In this document: positions 6,805 through 16,530 of the stretch, one piece after another
How the letters are laid out: every line of letters begins with the position of its first letter
Numbering within the stretch: position 1 is the first letter of the stretch
From: Variovorax sp. KK3
GTDB taxonomy: Bacteria > Pseudomonadota > Gammaproteobacteria > Burkholderiales > Burkholderiaceae_C
Direction: 5' to 3'
NCBI RefSeq assembly: GCF_001984055.1
Contig: NZ_LYVO01000055.1
Span: 1 to 47,459 of the forward strand
DNA length: 47,459 nt
Translations under genes and position numbers: made by a program
Notes under the pieces: generated by a model
The model's database searches: none
What the model saw: the letters and a program-made list of their open reading frames with translations, nothing else
Told to the model about the DNA's origin: nothing

Positions 6805-9800
6805 ACCAGCACCCGCTCGATGCCGCCGTGGTTGGCGGCCGCCACGTAGTCGGGCATCCAGTCTTCGCCGAGGATCTTGCGGGCCATTTCGACCACGATG
6901 TAGTCGGCCTCCAGCAGGCCGTTGCTCAAGTCGCCGCCGTAGCGGCTCAGCCCCTGCAGGCAGCTCGGGCAGCTGGTGAGGATCTTGACGTTGGCCTTCG
7001 CGGCCACGGCGCCGCTGGCTCGCAGCGCGGCTTCGCCCTTGCGCAACTCTTCTTCCTTGCGGAAGCGGATCTGGGTCGAAATGTCGGGCCGCGTCACGCC
7101 CAGGGTGCCGGACTCGCCGCAGCAGCGGTCGTTCTTGCGCACGCCCTCGCCGACCAGCGCCTTGACCGTCTTCATCGGCTCCTGCTGCTTCATCGGGCTG
7201 TGGCAGGGGTCGTGGTAAAGATAGCCTCCGCCGCCCGCGTCACCCAGGGTGATGCCCTTTTCGAGCAGGTATTCGTGGATGTCGATGATCCGGCAGCCCG
7301 GGAAGATCTTCTCGAACTGGTAGCCCTGCAACTGGTCGTAGCAGGTGCCGCAGCTCACCACCACCGTGCGGATGTCCAGGTAGTTCAGGGTGTTGGCCAC
7401 GCGGTGGAAGAGCACGCGGTTGTCGGTGATCATCTTCTCGGCACGGTCGAACTGCCCGCTGCCGCGCTGCGGGTAGCCGCAGCACAGGTAGCCGGGCGGC
7501 AACACGGTCTGGACGCCCGCGTGCCACAGCATGGCCTGCGTGGCCAGACCGACCTGCGAGAACAGCCGCTCCGAACCGCAGCCCGGGAAATAGAACACGG
7601 CCTCGGTCTCGGGCGTGGTGGCTTTCGGGTCGCGAATGATCGGCACGTAGTCCGCATCCTCGATGTCCAACAGGGCACGCGCGGTCTTGTTGGGCAATCC
7701 ACCGGGCATCTTCTTGTTGATGAAGTGGATCACCTGCTCCTTGATCGGCGCAGGCCCCAGGGTCGCGGGCGGCGCCGCGGTCTGCTTCTTCGCCAGGCCG
7801 CGCAGCAGGTCGTTGGCCAGGCGCTGCGCCTTGAAGCCGATGCCCACCATGCCGGTGCGCATGGCCTTGATGGTCTGCGGATTGGTGGCGTTCAAGAAGA
7901 GCATCGCTGCCGCGTTGCCAGGGCGGAAAGACTTCTGGCCCATCTTGCGCAGCAGGTTGCGCATGTTCATCGACACGTCGCCGAAGTCGATATTCACCGG
8001 GCAGGGCGTCACGCACTTGTGGCAGACCGTGCAGTGGTCAGCCACGTCCTCGAACTCCTCCCAGTGCTTGATGCTGACGCCGCGCCGGGTCTGCTCCTCG
8101 TACAGGAAGGCTTCCACGAGCAGGGACGTGGCGAGGATCTTGTTGCGCGGCGAATAAAGCAGGTTGGCACGCGGCACGTGCGTGGCGCACACGGGCTTGC
8201 ACTTGCCGCAACGCAGGCAGTCCTTGACGCTGTCGGCGATGGCGCCGATGTCGCTCTGCTGCATGATCAGCGACTCGTGGCCCATCAAGCCAAAGCTGGG
8301 CGTGTAGGCATTGGTCAGGTCGGCATAGAGGCCCGGGCCGGCATGCATCGAGGGCCGCAACAGCTTGCCCTTGTTGAAGCGGCCTTCGGGGTCGACGCGC
8401 TGCTTATAGTCGGCGAAGGGTTGCAACTCGTCGTCGGACAGAAACTCGAGCTTGGTGATGCCGATGCCGTGCTCACCAGAGATAACGCCGTTCAGGCCGC
8501 GCGCCAGCACCATGATGCGGGCTACCGCCGCGTGGGCGGTCTGCAGCATCTCGTAGTTGTCGCTGTTGACCGGGATGTTGGTGTGCACGTTGCCGTCGCC
8601 GGCATGCATGTGCAGCGCCACCCACACGCGCCCCTTCAGCACCTGCTTGTGGATCGCGTTGCACGCCTCCAGGATCGGCGCGAACTCTGCGCCCGTGAAG
8701 ATGGCGGCCAGCGGCGTACGAATCTGCGCCTTCCAGCTCGCGCGCAACGAGTGATCCTGAAGCTGCGGGAACAGGGTGTCGATGCGGTCCAGCCATCCAT
8801 GCCACAGCGCGCGCACCTCGCGAATCAGGGCCAAGGCCTGTGCGACGCGGTCTTCCAGCAGCTCGGCCGACGAGATCTCGTTGGCATCGTCGCTCTTGCC
8901 CAACGGCAGGTTGCCGCGCAGGAAGAAGGCCTCGAGTTCGTCGGCCAGCTGCAGCTTGTTCTGCAGCGACAACTCGATGTTGATGCGCTCGATGCCGTCG
9001 GTGTACTCGGCCATCCGCGGCAGCGGAATCACCACGTCTTCGTTGATCTTGAAGGCGTTGGTGTGGCGGCTGATGGCGGCCGTGCGCTTGCGGTCGAGCC
9101 AGAACTTCTTGCGCGCCTCCGGGCTGATGGCGATGAAGCCTTCGCCGCTGCGCGAGTTGGCGATTCGCACCACTTCCGACGTGACGCGCGCGACCGCATC
9201 GGCGTCGTCGCCGGCGATGTCGCCGAACAGCACCATCTTCGGCAGGCCGCCGTGCTTCTTGGACTTGGTCGCGTAGCCCACTGCCTTGAGGTAGCGGTCG
9301 TCCAGGTGCTCGAGGCCGGCCAGCAGCACGCCCGAGCGCTTCTGCTCGGCGAACATGAAGTCCTTGATCTCGACGATGCTCGGCACCGCGTCTTTCGCGT
9401 TACCGAAGAACTCCAGGCACACGGTGCGCGTATGGGCCGGCATGCGGTGCACCACCCAGCGGCAGCTGGTGATCAGGCCGTCGCAACCTTCTTTCTGAAT
9501 GCCGGGCAGGCCGGACAGGAACTTGTCGGTGACGTCCTTGCCGAGACCCTCCTTGCGAAAGGTCTTGCCCGGGATCTCGAGCCGCTCGCTGCGCAGCTTG
9601 GTGCGGCCGTCGGCCGCGAAGTACTGCAGGTCGAAGACCGCGCTCTCGGCGTCGTGGATCTTGCCCAGGTTGTGGCCGATGCGGGTGACTTCCAGCCACT
9701 CAGCAGCGGGCGTCACCATGCGCCACGACGCCAGGTTGTCGAGCGCCGTGCCCCACAGCACCGCCTTCTTGCCGCCCGCGTTCATCGCGACGTTGCCGCC

Positions 9801-10679
9801 CACGCAGGAGGCCTCGGCCGAGGTAGGGTCGACCGCGAACACGAAGCCCGCGCGCTCGGCCGCGTCGGCCACGCGCTGGGTCACCACGCCGGCCTCGGTC
9901 CACACCGTGGGCACGGGGTGGTCGATGCCGGGCAGCGCGACCAGCTCGACCTCGGTCATCGCCTCGAGCTTCTCGGTGTTGATGACAGCGCTGTTCCAGG
10001 TCAGCGGAATGGCACCGCCGGTGTAGCCCGTGCCGCCGCCGCGGGGAATGATGGTGAGCCCGAGCTCGATGCAGCCCTTGACCAGCGCGGCCATCTCGGC
10101 CTCGGTGTCGGGTGTCAGCACGACGAAGGGATACTCGACCCGCCAGTCGGTGGCGTCGGTGACGTGCGACACGCGTGAGAGCCCGTCGAACTTGATGTTG
10201 TCGCGTGCGGTGAGCCGGCCCAGCGTGCGATTGGACTTGCGGCGCAGCGCGGCGATGTCGCGGAACATCGTGTCGAAGGCAAGCACCGCCTGAGCCACGA
10301 GGCCGGTGAGTTCGCCCACCAGCGAGTCGCGCTGTGCAGCGGCGTCGGGCGTGCGGCGCTTCTGCACTTCGCTCAGCCGATGGTTGAGCGCGTCGACCAA
10401 TTGGCCGCGCCGGCGCGGGTTGTCGAGCAGGTCGTCGACCAGGTAGGGATTGCGCTGAACCACCCAGATGTCGCCGAGCACCTCGTAGAGCATGCGGGCG
10501 GAGCGGCCGGTGCGGCGTTCGGCGCGCAGGGTCTGCAGCAGTTCCCAGCCCCGTTCGCCTAGCAGGCGGATGACGATCTCGCGGTCGGAAAAGCTGGTGT
10601 AGTTGTACGGGATCTCACGCAATCGCGCGGGCTCTGCGGCCTGCGACAACAACGCCGTCAACGCGGTCGGTGCATTCAT
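6801..10679 (-). CDS. Giant FAD-binding and Fe-S 2-hydroxyacid dehydrogenase (D-2-hydroxyglutarate dehydrogenase-like, DUF3683 N-terminus)
   Basis: A 1292-residue fusion. Residues 1-130 are a helical DUF3683-type region. About 170-700 is a PCMH/FAD-oxidase-C flavoprotein of the GlcD/Dld type (IIPRGGGTGYTGGAIPLTW is the FAD-binding loop). Around 820 and 883 are two 4Fe-4S clusters (CLRCGKCKPVC; CTVCHKCVTPCP). Around 1030 and 1160 are two GlpC/CCG cysteine-rich motifs (PGCGSE...CCGYP; DPCHSP...CCGESG). This order matches membrane-associated dehydrogenases that oxidise D-2-hydroxyacids and pass electrons to quinone, such as YdiJ of E. coli, though this one is longer. It follows serA after 86 bases, which suggests it recycles the D-2-hydroxyglutarate made by SerA. 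The substrate assignment is inference. The downstream HIT gene overlaps by 4 bases. Confidence 0.88.
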   Translation of the reverse strand: MNAPTALTALLSQAAEPARLREIPYNYTSFSDREIVIRLLGERGWELLQTLRAERRTGRSARMLYEVLGDIWVVQRNPYLVDDLLDNPRRRGQLVDALNHRLSEVQKRRTPDAAAQRDSLVGELTGLVAQAVLAFDTMFRDIAALRRKSNRTLGRLTARDNIKFDGLSRVSHVTDATDWRVEYPFVVLTPDTEAEMAALVKGCIELGLTIIPRGGGTGYTGGAIPLTWNSAVINTEKLEAMTEVELVALPGIDHPVPTVWTEAGVVTQRVADAAERAGFVFAVDPTSAEASCVGGNVAMNAGGKKAVLWGTALDNLASWRMVTPAAEWLEVTRIGHNLGKIHDAESAVFDLQYFAADGRTKLRSERLEIPGKTFRKEGLGKDVTDKFLSGLPGIQKEGCDGLITSCRWVVHRMPAHTRTVCLEFFGNAKDAVPSIVEIKDFMFAEQKRSGVLLAGLEHLDDRYLKAVGYATKSKKHGGLPKMVLFGDIAGDDADAVARVTSEVVRIANSRSGEGFIAISPEARKKFWLDRKRTAAISRHTNAFKINEDVVIPLPRMAEYTDGIERINIELSLQNKLQLADELEAFFLRGNLPLGKSDDANEISSAELLEDRVAQALALIREVRALWHGWLDRIDTLFPQLQDHSLRASWKAQIRTPLAAIFTGAEFAPILEACNAIHKQVLKGRVWVALHMHAGDGNVHTNIPVNSDNYEMLQTAHAAVARIMVLARGLNGVISGEHGIGITKLEFLSDDELQPFADYKQRVDPEGRFNKGKLLRPSMHAGPGLYADLTNAYTPSFGLMGHESLIMQQSDIGAIADSVKDCLRCGKCKPVCATHVPRANLLYSPRNKILATSLLVEAFLYEEQTRRGVSIKHWEEFEDVADHCTVCHKCVTPCPVNIDFGDVSMNMRNLLRKMGQKSFRPGNAAAMLFLNATNPQTIKAMRTGMVGIGFKAQRLANDLLRGLAKKQTAAPPATLGPAPIKEQVIHFINKKMPGGLPNKTARALLDIEDADYVPIIRDPKATTPETEAVFYFPGCGSERLFSQVGLATQAMLWHAGVQTVLPPGYLCCGYPQRGSGQFDRAEKMITDNRVLFHRVANTLNYLDIRTVVVSCGTCYDQLQGYQFEKIFPGCRIIDIHEYLLEKGITLGDAGGGGYLYHDPCHSPMKQQEPMKTVKALVGEGVRKNDRCCGESGTLGVTRPDISTQIRFRKEEELRKGEAALRASGAVAAKANVKILTSCPSCLQGLSRYGGDLSNGLLEADYIVVEMARKILGEDWMPDYVAAANHGGIERVLV

Positions 10680-10730
10680 CGGGGGGTGGGCCTCGGTCGG
10701 GCGCTGCGCGCCTCTGAACCAGGGCCCTGA

Positions 10731-10736
10731 ATTTTA
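10731..10736 (-). promoter_or_regulatory. Possible -10 box for the FAD/Fe-S dehydrogenase gene
   Basis: TAAAAT on the minus strand lies in the 86-base gap after serA, 51 bases before the ATG at 10679. No good -35 is visible. It could give the dehydrogenase a second promoter besides read-through from serA. Confidence 0.35.
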
Positions 10737-10765
10737 AGTCAGCCCGCCTGGGGGCGCCCGGCGAC

Positions 10766-11995
10766 CTAGAAGAGCACCCGGCTGCGGATCGTGCCCGGCA
10801 CCTGCGCCAGCTTTTCGAGGGCGAGGTCGGAGTAGGCTGCGTCGATGTCCGTCACCACGTAGCCGACCTTCTCGTTCGTCTGCAGGTACTGCGAGGCGAT
10901 GTTGATGCCGTTGTCGGCGAACACGCGGTTGATCTCCGACAGCACCCCCGGCACGTTGCGGTGGATGTGCAGCAGCCGGTGCTTGCCCGGGTGCGCAGGC
11001 AGCGCCACTTCGGGGAAGTTGACTGAAGACGTCGACGTGCCGTTGTCGCTGTACTTGACGAGCTTCTCCGCCACCTCCAGGCCGATGTTGGCCTGCGCTT
11101 CCATGGTGGAGCCGCCGATGTGCGGCGTGAGGATGACGTTGTCGAGCCCACGCAGCGGCGACTGGAACTCGTCCTTGTTGCTGCGCGGCTCGACCGGAAA
11201 CACGTCGATCGCGGCGCCCAGCAACTTCTTCTGCTTGAGCGCCTGCGCCAGCGCCTCGATCTCGACCACCGTGCCGCGCGAGGCATTGATGAGGATCGAG
11301 CCCGGCCGCATGGCCGCGATTTCCTTGGCGCCGATCATCCACTGCGTGGCCGCGGTCTCCGGCACGTGCAAGCTGACGATGTCGCTCTGCAGCAGCAGTT
11401 CGTTGAGCGTGCGCACCTGGCGGGCGTTGCCCAGCGGCAGCTTGGTGACCACGTCGAAGAAGGCCACCTGCATGCCCAGCGCCTCCGCCAGCACCGACAG
11501 CTGCGCGCCGATGGAGCCGTAGCCCACGATGCCCAGCGTCTTGCCGCGGATCTCGAAGGCGTTGTCGGCCGACTTGAGCCAGCCGCCGCGGTGCGCCACC
11601 GCGCTCTTCTCGGGCACGCCGCGCAGCAGCAGGATCGCCTCTGCCAGCACCAGTTCGGCCACCGAGCGCGTGTTGGAGAAGGGCGCATTGAAGACCGCCA
11701 CGCCGTGCTCGCGTGCGGCGTCGAGGTCGATCTGGTTGGTGCCGATGCAGAAGGCGCCGACCGCGACCAGCTTCTGCGCCGCGGCGAACACCTCGGCGGT
11801 GAGCTGGGTGCGCGACCGGATGCCGAGGAAGTGCACGTCGGCGATGCGCTTCTTCAGCTCTTCCTCGGGCAAGGCGCCGGCCAGCGTCTCGACGTTGGCA
11901 TAGCCGGCGGTGTGCAGCACCTCGACGGCCGAAGGATGAATGCCTTCGAGCAGGAGGAACTTGATCTTGCTTTTGTCGAGGGATGTCTTGCTCAT
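10766..11995 (-). CDS. serA: D-3-phosphoglycerate dehydrogenase
   Basis: A 409-residue enzyme, matching the E. coli SerA length (410). It oxidises 3-phosphoglycerate to 3-phosphohydroxypyruvate with NAD+, the first step of serine synthesis. The NAD loop GYGSIG is at 158-163. The substrate-binding residue lies in the ASRGTVV segment, and the catalytic His in TPHIGG. A C-terminal ACT domain (roughly 335-409) is the serine-binding regulatory module. The start MSKTSLDKSK at 11995 is chosen over an in-frame start at 12088, which would add 31 non-conserved residues. E. coli SerA also reduces 2-oxoglutarate to D-2-hydroxyglutarate, relevant to the dehydrogenase encoded next. It is divergent from ugpB. 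Confidence 0.94.
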   Translation of the reverse strand: MSKTSLDKSKIKFLLLEGIHPSAVEVLHTAGYANVETLAGALPEEELKKRIADVHFLGIRSRTQLTAEVFAAAQKLVAVGAFCIGTNQIDLDAAREHGVAVFNAPFSNTRSVAELVLAEAILLLRGVPEKSAVAHRGGWLKSADNAFEIRGKTLGIVGYGSIGAQLSVLAEALGMQVAFFDVVTKLPLGNARQVRTLNELLLQSDIVSLHVPETAATQWMIGAKEIAAMRPGSILINASRGTVVEIEALAQALKQKKLLGAAIDVFPVEPRSNKDEFQSPLRGLDNVILTPHIGGSTMEAQANIGLEVAEKLVKYSDNGTSTSSVNFPEVALPAHPGKHRLLHIHRNVPGVLSEINRVFADNGINIASQYLQTNEKVGYVVTDIDAAYSDLALEKLAQVPGTIRSRVLF

Positions 11996-12007
11996 ACGCG
12001 CTGAAGA

Positions 12008-12034
12008 TTGCGACGATCGCGACAGTTGCGACGG
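12008..12034. repeat. Three imperfect 9-bp direct repeats in the serA leader
   Basis: ttgcgacga, tcgcgacag and ttgcgacgg follow one another exactly in the serA 5' region, between the putative -10 and the ATG. They might be a binding site or neutral slippage. Confidence 0.55.
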
Positions 12035-12063
12035 CTGCCCCGAGGCCTGGAAAGGGGGAGGCG

Positions 12064-12072
12064 ATCCTAGCA
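12064..12072 (-). promoter_or_regulatory. serA: Putative extended -10 promoter of serA
   Basis: On the minus strand TGCTAGGAT is an extended -10 (TGn plus TAGGAT), 68 bases upstream of the serA ATG. The -35 region is poor, as is common with extended -10 boxes. Confidence 0.4.
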
Positions 12073-12231
12073 TGGTGCAGTGCAACACACGGCCCGCGCC
12101 AGGCGTGCGGCCCGGGCATGAAAAGGGTTTCCCCGGCTGGAGGGTTGCCCTTCGCGTGCGACAGAATGTGACGCGGTCGTGTCATACGCACGACCTAGCA
12201 TTCGCGCTTTTGTTTCTCCATAGGAGTTTTC

Positions 12232-13542
12232 ATGCAATTCAAGACGTTCGCCGTGGCATCGGCGCTGGCGGCGACGCTCTCGGCACCTGCGATGGCGCAG
12301 ACCGAGATCCAGTGGTGGCATTCGATGAGCGGCCCGCTCGGCGAGTGGGTCAACGACCTCGCCAAGCAATACAACGCGAGCCAGAAGGATTACAAGATCG
12401 TCGCGACCTACAAGGGCCAGTACGACGAGTCGATGACGGCGGCCATCGCCGCGTTCCGTGCCGGTAATGCGCCGGACATCCTGCAAGTGTTCGAGGTGGG
12501 CACCGCGACGATGATGGCGTCGAAGACCGCCATCAAGCCGGTGGGCGAAGTCATGAGCTCGGGCGGCGCCAAGTTCGACCCCAGCGTGTACGTGCCCGCC
12601 GTGGCCGGCTACTACACCGCGCCCAACGGGCAGATGCTGAGCTTCCCCTTCAACAGCTCGACAACGATCTTCTATTACAACAAGGACGCCTTCAAGGCCG
12701 CCGGCCTCGACCCCGAAAAGGCGCCCACCACCTGGCCCGAGGTGATCGCCGCCGCCGACAAGCTCAAGGCCAGCGGCCACAAGTGCCCCTTCACCACGAG
12801 CTGGATGAGCTGGACCCAGCTCGAGAGCTTCTCGGCCTGGCACAACACGCTGTACGCGACGCAGAACAACGGCTTCGGCGGCACCGCGGCGCGCTTGGCC
12901 TTCAACTCGCCGCTGCACGTCAAGCACTTCGAGAACCTGGCCAAGATGGCCAAGGACGGCACCTTTGTCTACAAGGGCCGCAACAACACGCCCGACGCCG
13001 CCTTCCCTTCGGGCGAATGCGCGATGATGACCGGCTCCTCGGGCCTCTACGCACGCGTGGCCAAGGATGCCAAGTTCAAGTACGGCATCTCCACCCTGCC
13101 CGTCTATTCCGACGTGAAGGGCGCGCCGCAGAACACCGTCATCGGCGGTGCCAGCCTCTGGGTGATGTCGGGCAAGCCGGCCGACCACTACAAGGGCGTG
13201 GCCAACTTCTTCACCTTCCTGTCCGACACCAAGGTGCAATCCGACAGCCACAAGCGCACCGGCTACCTGCCGATCACCACCGCGGCCTTCAAGCTGACCG
13301 ATGCGTCGGGCTTCTACAAGGAAAATCCGGGCACCGACGTGGCCGTGACGCAGATGATCCGCAAGACCACCGACAAGTCGCGCGGCATCCGCCTGGGCAA
13401 CTTCGTCCAGATCCGCACCATCATCGACGAGGAAACCGAGCAGATCTGGAACGGCAAGAAGACGCCGAAGGAAGCGCTGGACGCCGCGGTGAAGCGTGGT
13501 GACGAACAGTTGGAGCGCTTCCAGAAGGCGAACAAGAGCTGA
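12232..13542 (+). CDS. ugpB: sn-glycerol-3-phosphate ABC transporter periplasmic binding protein
   Basis: A 436-residue extracellular solute-binding protein of family 1. The signal peptide is about residues 1-23 (cleavage after APAMA). The mature part begins with TEIQWWHSMSGPLGEW, typical of UgpB. It captures sn-glycerol-3-phosphate or glycerophosphodiesters in the periplasm and delivers them to UgpAE. Length matches E. coli UgpB (438). AGGAG lies 5 bases before the ATG. It is the first gene of ugpBAECQ, but 159 bases with two hairpins separate it from ugpA, which fits the usual excess of binding protein over permease. Confidence 0.95.
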   Translation: MQFKTFAVASALAATLSAPAMAQTEIQWWHSMSGPLGEWVNDLAKQYNASQKDYKIVATYKGQYDESMTAAIAAFRAGNAPDILQVFEVGTATMMASKTAIKPVGEVMSSGGAKFDPSVYVPAVAGYYTAPNGQMLSFPFNSSTTIFYYNKDAFKAAGLDPEKAPTTWPEVIAAADKLKASGHKCPFTTSWMSWTQLESFSAWHNTLYATQNNGFGGTAARLAFNSPLHVKHFENLAKMAKDGTFVYKGRNNTPDAAFPSGECAMMTGSSGLYARVAKDAKFKYGISTLPVYSDVKGAPQNTVIGGASLWVMSGKPADHYKGVANFFTFLSDTKVQSDSHKRTGYLPITTAAFKLTDASGFYKENPGTDVAVTQMIRKTTDKSRGIRLGNFVQIRTIIDEETEQIWNGKKTPKEALDAAVKRGDEQLERFQKANKS

Positions 13543-13568
13543 GGCTTTTGCTCGCTACGCGGCTACGT

Positions 13569-13626
13569 GTCACCCACCCTGCGCTCTCCGCCGCCCAGCG
13601 GAGAGAGCGCCTGCCGGTGAGGTGAC
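13569..13626. repeat. Long imperfect inverted repeat in the ugpB-ugpA gap
   Basis: Outer arms gtcacc (13569-13574) and ggtgac (13621-13626) enclose further pairing. The inner segment gcgctctccgc pairs with gcggagagagcgc around the centre near 13594. The structure resembles the REP-like intergenic palindromes of proteobacteria. It would shield the 3' end of the ugpB message. Confidence 0.6.
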
Positions 13627-13642
13627 GGCCGCAGTAGACTCG

Positions 13643-13678
13643 CACGCCCGCCACAATTCGATGAATTTGGCGGGCGTG
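13643..13678 (+). terminator. Strong hairpin between ugpB and ugpA
   Basis: The 11-bp arms cacgcccgcca (13643-13653) and tggcgggcgtg (13668-13678) are perfectly complementary. Inside them aattc and gaatt pair across a GAT loop, with one bulged base. The 3' side is followed by TTGCATT rather than a clean T-run. It is likely a partial terminator or an mRNA-stabilising structure that lowers ugpA relative to ugpB. Confidence 0.55.
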
Positions 13679-13701
13679 TTGCATTGAGGCGTTGGAGGGA
13701 T

Positions 13702-14583
13702 ATGGAGAAACGCGTTCTTTTCCGGTCGGGCTGGTTGCCCTGGCTGCTGATCGCACCGCAGATGGCGGTGATCCTGGTGTTCTTCTTCTGGCCGGCCAGC
13801 CAGGCCATCTGGCAATCGATGCAGCAGGAGGATGCCTTCGGCACCTCCACCGCCTTCGTCGGGCTCGAAAACTTCCAGACGCTCTTCGACGACCCCGCGT
13901 ACATCGAGTCGTTCAAGGTCACGGCGCTCTTCTCGGTGCTGGTGGCCGGCAGCGGCATCGCGCTGTCGCTGGTGCTGGCCATCTTCGCCGACCGTATCCT
14001 GCGGGGCGGGCTGGTCTACAAGACCTTCCTGATCATTCCCTACGCCGTGGCGCCGGCCATCGCGGGCGTGCTGTGGGTGTTCATGTTCTCGCCCAGCATC
14101 GGCGTGGTGTCGTACTTCCTGCGCTACATCGGCATCGACTGGAACCACCTGCTCAATTCCAACCAGGCGCTCACGCTGATCGTGGTGGCGGCCGTTTGGA
14201 AGCAGATCTCGTACAACTTCCTCTTCTTCCTGGCCGGCCTGCAGTCCATTCCCAAGGCGCTGATCGAGGCCGCGGCCATCGACGGCGCGGGGCCGCTGCG
14301 GCGCTTCTTCACGATCCAGTTTCCGCTGCTGTCGCCCACCACCTTCTTCCTGCTGGTGATCAACATCGTCTACGCCTTCTTCGACACCTTCGCGATCGTG
14401 CATGCGACCACCGAAGGCGGCCCGGGCCGCGACACCGCGATCCTGGTCTACAAGGTGTGGCACGACGGCTTCAAGGCGCTCGACCTCGGCGGCTCGGCCG
14501 CGCAGTCGGTGGTGCTGATGGTGATCGTGGTCGCGCTGACGGTGATCCAGTTTCGCTACGTCGAGAAAAAGGTGCAGTACTGA
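13702..14583 (+). CDS. ugpA: sn-glycerol-3-phosphate ABC transporter permease UgpA
   Basis: A 293-residue inner-membrane permease with six predicted membrane segments. The EAA loop that docks the ATPase is EAAAIDGAGPLRRFFTIQFP near residues 190-210. It pairs with UgpE to form the channel. The ATG at 13702 is preceded by GGAGGG at short spacing; an in-frame TTG at 13684 is less likely. Length matches E. coli UgpA (295). Confidence 0.94.
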   Translation: MEKRVLFRSGWLPWLLIAPQMAVILVFFFWPASQAIWQSMQQEDAFGTSTAFVGLENFQTLFDDPAYIESFKVTALFSVLVAGSGIALSLVLAIFADRILRGGLVYKTFLIIPYAVAPAIAGVLWVFMFSPSIGVVSYFLRYIGIDWNHLLNSNQALTLIVVAAVWKQISYNFLFFLAGLQSIPKALIEAAAIDGAGPLRRFFTIQFPLLSPTTFFLLVINIVYAFFDTFAIVHATTEGGPGRDTAILVYKVWHDGFKALDLGGSAAQSVVLMVIVVALTVIQFRYVEKKVQY

Positions 14584-14628
14584 TGGCCTCCCATTCCCTC
14601 GCTTGCGCCGCCTTCCGGAGCCGCCGCC

Positions 14629-15477
14629 ATGGTTGAACGCAGGCCCGGCCTCACCCTCCTGTCGCACGTGGTGCTGATCCTGGGCATCGCCATCGTGGCC
14701 TTCCCGATCTACCTCGCCTTCGTGGCGTCCACCCATACCCGCGACGCCATCCTCCAGGTGCCGATGCCGCTCACGCCGGGCGGTCACATGGTCGAGAACT
14801 ACACCTCTGCGCTGGTGGGCGCCGACACCCAGGGCGCGCGCGTGGTGGTGGGCCGCATGATGTGGATCAGCCTGGTGACGGCGCTCGTCATCAGCATCGG
14901 CAAGATCGCGATCTCGCTGTTGTCGGCCTTCGCCATCGTGTATTTCCGGTTCCCGTTCAAGAAGCTGGTCTTCTGGATGATCTTCGTCACGCTGATGCTG
15001 CCCGTGGAGGTGCGCATCCTGCCGACCTACAAGGTGCTGGCGGACCTGAACATGCTCAACACCTACGCGGGGCTGACGGTGCCGTTGATCGCGTCGGCCA
15101 CCGCCACCTTCTTGTTCCGGCAGTTCTTCATGAGCGTGCCCGACGAGCTGGTCGAGGCCGCGCGCATCGACGGCGCGGGGCCGATGCGCTTCTTCAAGGA
15201 CATCCTGGTGCCGCTGTCGCAGACCTCGATCGCGGCGCTGTTCGTCATCCAGTTCATCTACGGCTGGAACCAATATCTGTGGCCGCTGCTGGCCACCACC
15301 AGCGAGGACATGTACCCGGTGGTGATCGGCATCAAGCGAATGATCGCCTCCGGCGACGCCGCGGTCGACTGGAACCTCGTCATGGCCACGGCCATCCTGG
15401 CGCTGGTGCCGCCGGCCATCGTGGTGGTGCTGATGCAGCGCTGGTTCGTCAAGGGCCTGGTCGATACCGAGAAGTAA
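14629..15477 (+). CDS. ugpE: sn-glycerol-3-phosphate ABC transporter permease UgpE
   Basis: A 282-residue permease (E. coli UgpE is 281) with about six membrane segments. Its EAA loop, EAARIDGAGPMRFFKDILVP, lies near residues 180-200. It forms the second half of the transmembrane pore with UgpA. It starts 45 bases after the ugpA stop; the upstream CGGAGCC is a modest ribosome site. ugpC follows 45 bases downstream, so A, E and C should be one transcript. Confidence 0.94.
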   Translation: MVERRPGLTLLSHVVLILGIAIVAFPIYLAFVASTHTRDAILQVPMPLTPGGHMVENYTSALVGADTQGARVVVGRMMWISLVTALVISIGKIAISLLSAFAIVYFRFPFKKLVFWMIFVTLMLPVEVRILPTYKVLADLNMLNTYAGLTVPLIASATATFLFRQFFMSVPDELVEAARIDGAGPMRFFKDILVPLSQTSIAALFVIQFIYGWNQYLWPLLATTSEDMYPVVIGIKRMIASGDAAVDWNLVMATAILALVPPAIVVVLMQRWFVKGLVDTEK

Positions 15478-15522
15478 CGCGAGCAGGACATCGCGAGAAC
15501 AAATCAAAACGAGAGCCAGAAC

Positions 15523-16526
<1,004 letters not shown>

Positions 16527-16530
<4 letters not shown>

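Noticed and set aside
6828..10178. A 1116-codon plus-strand open frame opposite the FAD/Fe-S dehydrogenase gene
   Set aside because: It is the antisense shadow of a real gene in very GC-rich DNA. Its translation is His/Val/Ala/Gln-rich with no motif.
12160..12190. A Pho-box-like pair (TGTGAC and TGTCAT) upstream of ugpB
   Set aside because: The two half-sites are 12-13 bases apart rather than 11 and each deviates from consensus. Phosphate control of ugp is plausible but not shown here.
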